A DNA stretch of 64,000 bases from Thuidium tamariscinum (Eukaryota; Streptophyta; Bryopsida; Hypnales; Thuidiaceae): contig OX344750.2 of NCBI GenBank assembly GCA_947034885.2, forward strand, positions 37,620,821 through 37,684,820. The letters run 5' to 3'. Shown here one piece after another: positions 26,222 to 38,260 of the stretch; the stretch's first letter is position 1, and every line of letters starts with the position of its first letter. Below the pieces are notes generated by a model. The model saw only the letters and a list, made by a program, of their open reading frames with translations. It ran no database searches and was not told the origin of the DNA. Made by a program: the position numbers and the translations under genes.

Positions 26222-26308
26222 TTAAAATGGGAAGTGTTGGAAAAAGTATCCAATGTTCAATGTATGTGTGAAATTGAGTTTCATTATGCACATTTAAAGA
26301 AAGTAAGT

Positions 26309-26402
26309 CCTAAACCCTACACCCTATCCGAATAGCATTGACGTCTACTTCTGTAGAGTGTAGACAAGCCCAAACCCTAAATTCTAAACCCTAAACCCAA
26401 GC
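26309..26402. repeat. Short interstitial telomere-like patch
   Basis: Several CCCTAAA-related words (CCTAAACCCTA, CCCAAACCCTAAATT, CTAAACCCTAAACCC) occur in 90 bp, the plant TTTAGGG type. Too few and too degenerate to be a telomere. Confidence 0.6.
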
Positions 26403-26883
26403 TTCTTCATCATTTTTGCATTATGGGTGTCATATAAAATAATAAATAGTGAAAGTAAATTGATGAATGATCCAAGGATTCAACACATTATTAATTAAAA
26501 AAACGTATACACCCTACTTTAATAGAAAAAATATATATTCTTTACATATTTCTAAATGCAAACTAGTAAGGGATAAAATTATTTGAAGTACACTCCTTCA
26601 TATTCACATTCACAGATTCACTTACATTCAAATGAAAGATTCTATAATTTTTCACATTTTCAAATTTTTTTTCAAGTATAATTGCATCATTTTCAAATTT
26701 GACTCATCCTCTTATGCAATCTTGAATGTCATCATCTTCCAACCGTAGAATTGTAGAAAGTATGGTGATACATTTTTCTAATTTGTTTAGAAATTGAAAT
26801 ATTAGGCCCTTACAAGTTACAATTTGAGAGTTGAGAATGTCTTGCAATAAAATATGGTTATAAATCTCTCCCTATATTATTAA

Positions 26884-28261
26884 CCCCTAAAGGACCAAGG
26901 CCATTTTTTTGTTACAAACCACTCAAAACTGCCATTTTTGCTGCGTTCACTATAAGAAAACCAAAAAAATACTTCTCTTGGGATCTAACCGTAGGATCTT
27001 GTACTTTATTTATCTAGGATAATGTGGTAAAAATATCAAATGACTTTGACCACCATTCGTGGAATTTTTTGGAACTATGGAGTATGGACCTTGAATTAAA
27101 TTTTTTGAAGGAATTTGAAGAACTTAGAACTGAGTTGAAAGTCTAAGACAAAAATTTCAAGAAAGATAGGCTTGATTTTCATTATTCAAAAAATAGTTAA
27201 GTACAAGTAAGTCCAAGATTGAAAGAAAAACTAAATCATTAATAGCTCTAACATGGGATTGAAATACAATAATCTCAATGGTGAGATTGTTCTAGCTATT
27301 TTCAACCCCCCGTCCCTTACTTTCAATATTTTGAGTTCATTGGATCATAATTGTTGCTCTTGGGTATCAATTGTGAAAAAAATTACATTCCATGAAAGTT
27401 AATCAACTTTTTTATCTTCTGAAGAAGTTTGTAAAAACGAGGATCAAATTTGAATTTCAGCCCGCTGGTACTAGCACAAATCACATGTTTCCCCTGAAAG
27501 ACCAAAAGTGAATGATCCTCTAGGATTTCAAATTTCAATTGGAATTCCATCAAATTTGAATATTCCTTTCTCATGGGAAGTGTGTTATTGTGTTTAGAAC
27601 AATTTGAATCAGCTAAATTTCAACTATTGATATTAACAATTTCCAATATTTAAGACTGCTCTCATTATAATTTCCTAGAATTACAAATTCTTTCAAAAGA
27701 GATTACTTTATGATTTCTAGAAAAATAAAATCGCAAGATGTAGATACATTATTACAACATTTCAAATTTTCGACCATTGAGAATTTGGGATTGGAAATTT
27801 TCAATTCCATATTTCAACTATAAATAATTTAGTATGTTTAATCATTCTCTACTACTACATACTTACTATTTTTTTCCTATATGTTGTACTATTCCAAATG
27901 ATTTGAAAACTTTCAAGCATGTGCCCAACTTGTCTAGGAAAACAAATCCAAAGAAGCACCACCATTTAGGTCATTTTTTCATAGAAATGTGAGCTTGTGA
28001 AGTACTGAAGTGCACCTGCCTTGCTTTTCACAGAGTCAAAAAAATGATTTTAGTTAATTTGAATGCTTATATCTTGCAATCCACTTGGTGGAAATGTTTG
28101 AAATTTTTACTACATGTTTTTGATACTATATAATACAATATCCTATGGTCAGATATGTCAAAAAAAGTTTTTTTCCAAAAATTTTGGTACTTGTACTAGA
28201 AATGGCAGTTTTGGTCTTTTGGAGTGCTTTTGGTGAAAGTATATTGACGGTCCTTTAAGGG
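26884..28261. mobile_element. TTAA-flanked (piggyBac-like) element, 1378 bp
   Basis: Left end TTAA-CCCCTAAAGGACCAAG (TTAA at 26880-26883), right end CGGTCCTTTAAGGG-TTAA (28262-28265). The outer right half is inside the palindrome arm and mirrors the element at 25260-26221; the left half is different. Confidence 0.6.
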
Positions 28262-29677
28262 TTAAAGCTTTAAATATGACTTCTAGGAACCCAATGTTGA
28301 GTTTGGACTTGTGGAATCCAATGTTGAGTTTGGACTTGAAATCTGAGCGGTCTTCGGCGGAGGTTAGTCGGTCGGCAGGGCGGACGCCTTTGTCGGACGC
28401 CCACTTGGTCGTTAGGGCGGACAGGCAGGGCCAAAGGGCGGACGCTGGGCGGTCGGAAGGGCGGACGGCGAAGTCAGTAGGGCGGACGGCGAAGTCGACA
28501 GGGCAGACGTTGGGTGGTGGCAAGGCGGACGAGGACATCGGAAGGGCGGATGCATAGCGGGGCTGTCGAACGCCAAGTCCGGCCGACGACTTCCGAGGCG
28601 GACGGGCCTATTGTCGGACGACCCGAGGCGGACGCCAGAGGTCCGACAATTGAACATATCTCCTAAATTCCTATCCTTCTCAATTGCAATTTTTCTTGAA
28701 AATCCCCAAATACTTCCAATGCATCCTAATGAAGCATATTGACATTTGAAGTTGGACAAGTAACCTCCAATTTTATTTCTTTTTGGGTTGTAAGTCAAAA
28801 CCATCAAAAAATTGTACAAAATTCTAAAAGTGTCCTTTGCTTTTGAAAATTTGCAAGTAGGTGTCCTACATCATGCCAAGCATGTATAAAAGAATTTAGA
28901 AAATTTTATTTGCCCATGCAAAAGTTGTGGCAAACATACTAAATTGTGACTAATGTGACTAATGCCCCAAAGAGCATTAGTCACATTAGTCACAATTGAA
29001 CATATCTCCCAAATTCCTAGCCTTTTCTTTTTCAATTTTTTTTGAAAATCTCCAAATACTTCTAATGCATCCTAATGAAGCATATTGACATTCGAAGTTG
29101 GATAAGTGACTTCCAATTTTATTTCTTTTTGGGTTGTAAGTCAAAACCATCAAAAAATTGCACAGAATTCTAAAAGTGTCCTTTACTTTTGAAAATTTGC
29201 AAGTAGGAGTCCCTCATCATGCCAAGCATGTATAAAAAATTTAGAAAGTTTTAGTTGCCCATGCAAAAGTTGTGGCTAATATAGTAAATTGTGACTAATG
29301 TGACTAATGCCCCAAAAGAGCATTAGTCACATTAGTCACAATTGAGCATATCTCCCAAATTCCTATCCTTCTCAATTTCAATTTTTTTGGAAAATCCCCA
29401 AATACTTCCAATGCATCCTAATGAAGCATATTGACGTTCGAAGTTGGACAAGTGACCTCCAATTTTATTTCTTTTTGGGTTGTAAGTCAAAACCATCAAA
29501 AAATTGCACAGAATTGTAAAAGTGTCCTTTACTTTTGAAAATTTGCAAGTAGGAGTCCCTCATCATGCCAAGCATGTATAAAAAAATTTAGAAAGTTTTA
29601 GTTGCCCATACAAAAGTTGTGACTAATATAGTAAATTGTGACTACTGTGACTAATGTTTCAAAGGGCATTAGTCACA
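27726..29677 (-). repeat. Right arm of the inverted repeat
   Basis: Reverse complement of 23842-25795, separated from it by about 1.93 kb of unique spacer. The near-identity of the inner part means a recent event, gene conversion, or an assembly duplication. Confidence 0.9.
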
Positions 29678-30320
29678 ATTGAACATATCTCTCAAATTTG
29701 CTTAGGACGTTGTAGGTACACGAACCTGAATCCCAATAAATATGTGAATGTTAAAGGACACTATGAGCCCCCCTAAGATCCAAGGTTGAGGGTTGAAAAA
29801 TAGAAAGGGGTCCGTCTAAAGCCGTCCACCGTCTGCCCATTCCGCCGCCCCGTTCGCCAACGGGCCGCCCGTCCACCATCCCGTCCGCCGTCTTGTCCAC
29901 CAACGCATCGCCCGTCCGCCCATCCCGCTGTCCCGTCCGTCCATTCCATCGTTCCGTCCGCCACTCGGTCCTCCCGTCCGCCGTGCCATCCGCCAAAATT
30001 CCCGTCGTCCGCCACAATACACACCGTCCGCTCGCCGTCCGCGCAAATTCAACGCCCCCCCGACCGTCCCGCTTCCCCGTACTCGACGTCCGACAGCCCG
30101 TCCGCCGGGAAAAACGCCGTCCGCCACGGTAATTTGGCCGTCCGCACGTCCGCTGCGCCCTGCTGCGTCCGGACGTCCGGATTTTGGGCGTAATTTCCCA
30201 AAAGACGTAGAGTCCGCACAACCTTGGCCAAGGAGGAAGGTTGTAGCATGTTAGTACGATAGGCCATATAGAATATGAAGTGGAATTGTTGCCGAAGGGA
30301 TTGACTCCATCCATGGCCAT

Positions 30321-33300
30321 TGTGAGCGCTCCTAACTCCACCCTCAAGCTAAGAGTTTTTCACACGGGTCCTGTGTCTAATTGAGTTTTCTTTCTAATTG
30401 GGTATTAAAAGAAAGCCTTCCAAGCAATGAACTCTTTTAATCACGTCTTTTAAGTGGTTTTTTTTAATCTAATTTGTGGTTATAATTTTATCTATTCTAT
30501 TCTAAAAGTCAACCAAGCAATCCTACTCTACTCTATTCTATCAAATGATATTGTGCCTAAATCTAATTCCAAGCATTTGGTAAAAAGAAACTTAACAGTA
30601 AAACAATGAGAATGAAAATCAAATGTGAGCGATTTACCTCCTCTGCGTAAATCTCCATGGTCCCATCGTCAAACATCATCATGTGCAAATATTCTCCCAC
30701 AACCTCGCCATCGAAATCATCCCGGCTCTCCATCTAATCCATAATAATTCTCACGTTGTTGGTCAATTAATTCTGTCCTGTTTAAAAAGAAATTAAATGT
30801 TATGTAGTGTTAATTTAATTGCGTAATTCCTTTAATTCCTAAATCCCCGGTAATTAAGAAATACTGCAATTTAATTAGTCTACCTAGTGGGTTAATGTTC
30901 TATTCTAAAGAAATCGACGGAAATCTAATAGTTACCTACTTGTTGTTGTTTATTTTAATTCTAAATTGATATTCCAACGAATTCCGATTGAATTAAATTA
31001 ATTTGGATGGGAATTTTCCTTCAAATCTTTTCAAATCCAATTAATTTTGAAATTATTTTAATCCTAAAGAAATTGGTTGTCAATTTGTTTGTTTCTTTTT
31101 GGCTTATTAGAATATTTTAATCGAAAACTATCATCAAATCTTTTCAAATTTAATTAATTTTTAAATTTGCCTTAATTTGTAAAGAAATTAGTTGTCAATT
31201 TGTTTGTTTCCCTTTTGGCTTATTAGGCCTAATAAAACAAAACCAACAAAATTCAAACCTTCTAAGAATCTAATTAATAACTAACTACCAAAAAATGTAG
31301 AACATTCCTAAAGAACAAGAATAAAACTCAATAGTATGATTCCTTTTAAATAGTTATTTAATACCAAAGGTCGATTCTCAAGGAATAAAGAACCTTATTC
31401 AATAGTAATGTTCATTTGGATATTAATTTTATAATGTTAACACCTTCCGTTTTGCAATCCCCGAGCCTTAATCCCCTCACAAGTCTAGTTTTCTCCCTCA
31501 ATTGGTTTTGTTGCAATGTTTCATGAGAGAGACAACGGCTATGGAGTTTGAGTGTTGATATTTTGGTGAGAAATGTGAAACTCTAAGATTTAGATTTTCA
31601 AATGAAATAAAAAAAAGGGGTTGTGGCGCCAACTGCCAACCCTTGATTTTGTTAAAAAATCAAATTTTTGTGTTTCAAAATCTCACTTGTGTGTGAGTGA
31701 CTGGCTCTGGTCCGCCCAACGGCAGGCTCTTTCCGCCCAGCTGTTGGCTCTCTCCGCCCGACTACGCTGGCTCTGGTCCGCCCGGCCCACTAGCTCTCTC
31801 CGCCCAGCTGCTGGCTCTGGTCCGCCCAGCGGCTGGCTCTCTTACACTAACTTTGATTTTTGGGTTTAAGTACTTTTGAATTTTGGGTTTAACACACCTT
31901 GATTCTAATACTAGAATATGTGGCAATGTTTAATGGGGGATGGGGAAATGATCCCACTTGGTGATTAACCCTTTGGACCCCCAATTCAAGGTTTCTTAAG
32001 ATTATAACTTTGGGGTATTATAAGTTCAAAGCTTCGCCGTGAAAATGTTGAATCGTATTTTAAGAGTTTTATTCGCAAAAGGAGGTACACATGACAGTGT
32101 TTAACCGAACTTTCACTTTAAATCCTTAAAATGTCTTAGTATTTTGGGATTTTGCAACCAAAGGAGGTACACATGACAATGTTTAAACCGAACTTTGGCG
32201 CTCAATGCTCAAAATTTCCGTGAATAAGTGACAAAGGAAGCGTCGAGGTCTTGCTTCTTGAGTATGTGACAAAGAAAAGAAATGAAAATTGAAGGGGCCC
32301 TAAGCCTTCAAACTTGAAAAGAACTAAACATAAACAAGACTTGGCCAAAATCCTTGGTCCAAGTAGTGCCCCGACCGTGTCGGTGACACAAGTAACAGAA
32401 GAACAAAGTGTCGGTGCGAGAAATAAGGGTACTGGCAACCTCGAGGGGGGCCCTTATATACCCATGGCCGGGCCCCTCTCGGTAATTTCCAGTGAAAACA
32501 CTTTGTTACTTCCTACCCTAAACTACCCTAATGTAATTCCAAAATATTAGTTGTTTAATGGTGGAAATTTCTAAAAACATCCCCATTTGGCAAACGAAAT
32601 CTTGGCCAAATCAAATCCAAGATCTTAACCCAAAATATTTTGGAATTAACCCTAATTTACGTAGATATTTTGCAAATTAACCAAAAGTCATTTTGAAAAT
32701 TGTCTTTCTTTAGCCCAAAGATGGCTTTTTACGCAAGAAAGAGATCTTGACCAAATCCAATCTTTGATTTTCCAAGAGATATTTCCAAAATCACTTCTAA
32801 TTAACCGCAATTAATGATTAAAAAGTCAAACTAAGAGCTGACCCTCTCTATCCTTTAGGGAACAACTCGAAACGGAAAACCGTCTGCGCCATTGTCTTTA
32901 GAAGACCCCAATTAGCCTAGGGGACCCCTTACCCCTCACTCCTAGGCCATTTGCGTGCCCAAATTGGAATTACGGTAACTCCAATTAAAAGTCAAAAATC
33001 TAACTTTTAGGATTTGCGCCTTTTGATGAATTTGTTAGGCCAGGGTTGTTAGGAATGTCCGTGAGAGTAAGGAATAACTCCTTATTTGCGACAATCGGAC
33101 ATCATTCACTCTTGATACGCCGGTCAACCCGCCGCCAACTTGTAACTTCCAGTGAAATTCGATGTCGATGCCGGTTCTGGTAGTTGGGAATGTCGGAATG
33201 TCTTCAAACTTGATTGGGCGCTTATTAAGCACACAAAAACCTATCCTAATTTTTAGTGAGATTTTACCGCATCATACGTAATTTCTATGCATTTACGAAC

Positions 33301-34044
33301 ATTTCTATGAATTTACGAACATTTCTATGTGCGGTTGACTTCCCATGGAGTCAACGTGGAATTTCGGAAAAATCCGAAATAAATTGGATAACATCTAGGG
33401 CACTCCTAGATTCTTGGTGTAAGTCCCACGCAACCTTGTACCTTTCTAATTTTAGTAATTTTGGAATTACTTTGCCCAATTGGACAATTTAATTCCCGAT
33501 GCCCGGGAATCTTGGACAATTGTTTGATTCTTGTTCGCTCCTGGCATGCTCCTACCCTTGGAACACCTCTCTGTAGTCTTCAATCTCCAATCCTCCATCT
33601 TTCATCTCGTGAAGTTCGAATTCTCCAAATCCATTGTAGTGGTTTTACTTTTAAATCCAATTTGTTCCAAAATTGAACTTAAGCCCTGGTAACTCTTCTA
33701 GGCTCGTAGTAGACTCTTTCAACTTAGTCAGTATGTCATGTGCATTCTTAAAAGGTTGACTTTGCACAGACAATCACTAGGACTGACTAACTCTCGATTC
33801 CTTATTTCTCTCGGAATTACTAAATTCTCACATAAACTTGCTTTGGAGACTTAGAAGGATTCAAATTTCTAAGATTAGGAATTTTCCACCTTCTAAGTTG
33901 GTTTTCCACCATTTTGGCATAGACTAACACCAAAATTCCCTCAACACACTTTTTATGTCTTTTTCTTGAATATTTTGGCTAATTTTCGCTATTTAATCGC
34001 GAAAAATGGACCCAAAGTCCTGAGTGCCATCTCGAGGGCTCACA
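30321..34044. mobile_element. LTR-like relic, probably a solo long LTR
   Basis: The element begins TGTGAGCGCTC and ends GAGGGCTCACA, with a 5-bp target duplication GCCAT (30316-30320 and 34045-34049). The TG...CA ends with a short inverted repeat and the 5-bp duplication fit an LTR-retrotransposon relic. A second member lies at 56270-60951; shared phrases include the AAGCTTCGCCGTGA motif and similar ends. No protein domains of a retroelement were recognised in it. It is old and degenerate. Confidence 0.65.
31690..31850. repeat. GC-rich minisatellite inside the LTR-like relic
   Basis: Five or six imperfect copies of a ~30-bp phrase containing TGGCTCT and CCGCCCAGC. Confidence 0.75.
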
Positions 34045-34304
34045 GCCATTCCTAGGATTTTGAAGGAATTCCCATTTCTTCAAAACAAATTTCCATGCTT
34101 TTGAATCAAATGGGTCTCTCATAATATCATCTTCACTTTTATGGTCGTGGTGCCATGTCATCATCTTTGAAATACTAGGACAACGAAACATTGCTTGCAA
34201 TCTTGGAGTAATTGGAAAGTAGTGCATCTTCTGTTGTCATTCAAGTACATAAAAATTTAAAATTTTAATGAACCTTGGTCCCAAAAACATAAAAGAAGAA
34301 CTTG

Positions 34305-34524
34305 CACTAGAAGAAAACCATGTTAAAATCCCTGAAAACACGTCATGTAGTTTATATTGAGTTCCTGTTTCAAAAGGTAGTCAAAATGTAGTCAAAATGC
34401 AAAAAAATGTTTTTTTTGCGTTTTTTTGCATTTTGACTGCATTTTGATTGCGTTTTGAAACAAGAACTCAACATAAACTACAAGACGTGTTTTCAGGGAT
34501 TTTAACATGGTTTTCTTCTAGTGT
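34305..34524. mobile_element. CACTA-type MITE with long inverted repeats
   Basis: Starts CACTAGAAGAAAACCATG and ends CATGGTTTTCTTCTAGTG, flanked by TTG on both sides (34302-34304 and 34525-34527). The two halves pair over most of their length around a central AAAATG / GCATTTTGAC region. It lies in an intron of the TNP2 gene, between the donor AAAG|GTAATT (near 34568) and the acceptor gacaacag (near 34228). Confidence 0.85.
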
Positions 34525-35750
34525 TGGAAGTATATGCAATGGATTGATTATATGGCTAGAAATAATTACCTTTCGTGGAACAGTCTTACTTAGTATATCT
34601 TGTCGATAACGAGAAAAGTTACACTTTGGGCAAACTTGGAGGTGCTCATTTTCTTTGTAGTACAAAATGCCATCACATGGACAAGAATGTATGGTTTCAT
34701 AGTCTAGGTCCAATTCCGTAATGACTTTTCGTGCTTCTGCTCTAGTCTTTGGCATTTTTGAGTCTAAATTAGGATCTATGATGTAGTTTCCAATTATGTC
34801 AAACATTTCATCTATGCAAACGTTACTAACTCCATGCCTTGCTTGAACTTTCAAAAATTGGAGGATAATTGACAAACGATTGGATTGCAACCAGTATATA
34901 ATGGTGTGGATGCTTCCCTTGCCAAATAATTAATGTCATTGTCTTGTATCTCAGGAATTTCATTATCATAAGGTTGAACTTCCATTCCTAAGCGGTCCAA
35001 TAGAAAATCTGCCCCCACCACATCTGGATGTTCTGGAATATTTTCAAATTCCATAGGGTCTTATTTGTATTGTTCTTCTCCGGTTGCATGTGGAAGATTT
35101 ATTGGACCTAGAGAAGGTGACCTGTGTGGACCCATGGAAAGTCCTGCACGGTATTGACGCTATTGATATAGAACAAGAATACAAAAGGGTCATTTTATGA
35201 TTTTTAATTGAAAAATGCACCACATGCTTATTTTTGGTTCACAATACAATTATATTCAACGATAAATTATGAATTCATTATTAAATTGTGTTGAAGAGAT
35301 TAATTGCCAATGCTTTCAAATATAAAGAAAATCCCTAAAGTAATGTACTATATAAAAAGACTTGAATGCTTTAAGTTTTAAATTAGCCTAAGTTGAACTA
35401 AATTTATAGTGTACTTGGACAAAGTACCTAGAATTTTGGTGTTTTGAAAACCTAAGAGACTATACACAAAAATCAATTAATCTTAAGAATGGAAGTTTAG
35501 GGTTTAGGATATTGAAGGCATTACCTCATATTGATTAGAGATGTTGTACTTTTTAATATGTTGTTCAATGATTGTTGATGACCGCACTGTTTGTTTGTGT
35601 TTTTTTCCACATTTTGTGCATGGGCATATATTATATGATCGTCCTTCATTTTCCATACCTGAAGATGGTTCACCTCTAGAGTCTCTATTGGATCTTCTCC
35701 TTCATGGATGTGCTCTTGAAGTTTCTTCATTGTTCACATCTTCCACAACA

Positions 35751-36304
35751 TTGGATGTCCAAAGGGTGGAGTAGTTTGGAGGCTTTCACGGCATTCCATT
35801 TGCACAATGAATATTGTAAAAGAAGTCAAATAGTGAATGGAATAATATCTTGAATAGTAAAGCAATATACACTACAATGGGAAAAAGCACTAAAACATCA
35901 AAACCATAATGGATAGGAAGCTAGTTTGAAAAAAGATCTTAATATATGGTAATTGGTGGCACTAATGTTAGCATAGTTTGTTGACAATTACTTAAATTTT
36001 TATGTGTATAAAACCCATAGAATTAGTGAAAATATACCTTTAAGAATCTATAGAAATGGGCTATATTATATCTCTCAAATCATGAACACATATTGTAATT
36101 GTGTGATGTGGAAATGCATACATTCTATATCCATTGTTAACAATCATTGAATGTAACAATTCATACTACAAAGCCCTTTGTGCACATAGATCTCAATTGA
36201 AGATCACAAAAAGAAGTTTACAGTAAAATTTTACAATTTACCACATGCCTATCAACAATTCTAGTATAATATGTCCTAGGAATAGACCTTTCACTCCAAA
36301 CCAA
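35751..36304. other. No supported gene
   Basis: AT-rich sequence between the TNP2 5-prime end and the repeat at 36305. No terminus of the large CACTA element could be fixed here; TTTTTTGTAGTAG at 36530 is a weak candidate. Confidence 0.4.
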
Positions 36305-36510
36305 CGACGCTAGCAGGCGAGCCTATGAGCGTGAGCCTGTGAGCTTGGAGCGTGGAAGCTGTGAGCTTGGAGCTTGGAACCAAAAAATTCCCATTTTTTT
36401 GCCAAATTTTTTGGTTTTTGTTAAAAAAATTCAAAACTTTGATTATTTTTTGGTATTTATGGTAAATTTTGGACCTATGACCGTGTATCCTATGACCGTG
36501 GATTAGTAAA
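36305..36510 (+). repeat. Terminal-like repeat, GCTAGCAGGCGAGCC family (left copy)
   Basis: GCTAGCAGGCGAGCCTATGA and the following GCGTGAGCCTGTGAGC, then a CCTATGACCGTG doublet at 36472-36504. The same order is found inverted at 52040-52151. The two copies therefore flank the X-Y gene pair as inverted repeats about 15.8 kb apart. Confidence 0.6.
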
Positions 36511-38260
36511 TATTTTATGTGAGTTTGAATTTTTTGTAGTAGAAAAGCATCCTCCACATGGTGAGACAAAGAGTCATTTTTTATGGAGGCTAAGGTTTTG
36601 AATAGACCTTGGCTCTGAAAAAGATAGAGAAGTCTGGTAGTAACCATGGCATAGTCCAAAAAAATTTAGAAAATAATGGTGTCGTGTTGAGACTGGGACT
36701 CATTTTTCATTGAGCCTAATCTTAAGGATTTAGAATCTGAATGGATTTGAAAAACAAATGAAGAAAGCCTAGAAATCAAATGAGGCAAAGTCTATATATG
36801 CTTTCTTTACTATTATATATGTGCTTTATCTATACATGCCTCAGTTTGTATTTTCAACAAAATGTCAAAGAACCGAGGGGAATATAATTCTCCACATGAT
36901 GACGGAGAAAGGCTATTCCCCCCAAACGGTCCTTTGCCATGTATGACCATCGAACAAGACACCTCTTATAGTAGCACGTTGTAGAATGGCAATTGTTATG
37001 GGACATATGAATATTAACCCTGGAACTTGAATCTTGTCACTCTTCATCATTTTCAGGGTTCATGAACACTACGCTCGCGTACGAGCATTGTTGCATTAAC
37101 ACTTTCTAATACTTCTGTAATATGAGGAAATCAACTTTAAACAACAATCATAATATATATTTATAAATGCAATCAAAGGCAAAGGAAAGCTGAAGTTAAT
37201 ATATCCCATATGGATAGGAACTCTCCAAGAACAATAATATAAGAGGACGTGAAGTTCTTGGATATACAACCTTGGGATTAGAGTGAGCTGACTACTACAC
37301 ATTAGTGTTGCAGACAGTTCAATTTCTTCCAGGGGTTTTGGACAGTCCTGAATTGAAGAATACCATTTCCTTTTCACTTTAGGGATGAATTATTAGAATT
37401 ATATATACTTTTTGCTTCCCATTTTAGATCTGTAAAGGAAAAATTTTAATAACAAATAATGGCTACAAAATAAGTACAAGTGCAATTATTGCTTGGCTTA
37501 GCTCAATACATATTTGTCAAATCCAGAAGCATTTGTTTTGAAGACATAATGTCTTCGTAGGTGGACATTTGTATACAATAGTAGTATAAATTTTTAATGA
37601 TGTTCCTACATGTTACAAAATATAAACAAGTACAAAATGAATCCTACAAAATCTATTGTAATAAAGTAATATATTTTAAATGCAATGAATTAAATAGAAA
37701 CAAAAAGAAACAACAAAAGGGTGAAAGATACAGGACCAAAAACGGCCAAGTCAAAGATAAACACTTCAAGGAAAATACAAATTCCATACAAAGGAAAACA
37801 ATTATAGAAATAGGTTGGAAAATGAAAGATATTTTTTGGGTCATCTACTCAAAGAATTACTAAATTGATGTCAACATACTATGTCAGCTGAATTGTCCAA
37901 AGTGCATAATTAGAGAAGGACATTTAGGCTACAAGCTACAATCTAAGATCTATTACATTAGTAAAACTAAGGCCTTTCAAGTCATTGTAGAAACAAAAGC
38001 CTAAATGCTATTCTATAAAGAAGTTGGAATACAAATGATTCACATTTCTTTTCACAAATAATAGTGCTGTTGATCATTCAAGTCAAACATTCATGTAGAA
38101 TATGCATGTATTTGATATAAAAAATTGAATTGCATTACCATACAAAATACTTTGAAGTATGAAAACTTTCTTCTCAATGCCTATAGTTCGATATCTATAA
38201 CTTCTATAAATTCAAAATTTTATTAATGGAATAAAAATTCCTACTAATCTCTATATCAGC
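36511..38260. other. No supported gene
   Basis: AT-rich DNA downstream of gene X. Short frames only; the final ~100 bp before 38261 would be the 3-prime untranslated region of gene X. Confidence 0.4.

Larger units (their letters stand above)
22928..30226. mobile_element. hAT-like element, 7.3 kb, non-autonomous
   Basis: The left terminus CAGGGCTATGCGGAC and the inverted right terminus CAAGGTTGTGCGGAC agree at 12 of 15 positions and start with the CA-GG typical of hAT elements. They are flanked by an 8-bp direct repeat GCCAAGGA (22920-22927 and 30227-30234), the hAT target size. The insertion splits the TNP2 codons for YNLPPW / LTIKASFL. Both ends are strongly GC-rich with many GTCCG and CGTCCGCC motifs (22928-23210 and 29815-30226), unlike the AT-rich flanks. 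No hAT transposase was found; the interior holds a large palindrome and TTAA-flanked elements. Confidence 0.8.

Noticed and set aside
26309-26402. Telomere or chromosome end
   Set aside because: Only a few degenerate CCCTAAA words in the middle of the contig; best seen as interstitial motif or chance.
29751-30347. 198-aa minus-strand protein
   Set aside because: A chance fusion: its first part is LTR-relic sequence plus a TNP2 segment, and the rest is the GC-rich end of the hAT-like element.
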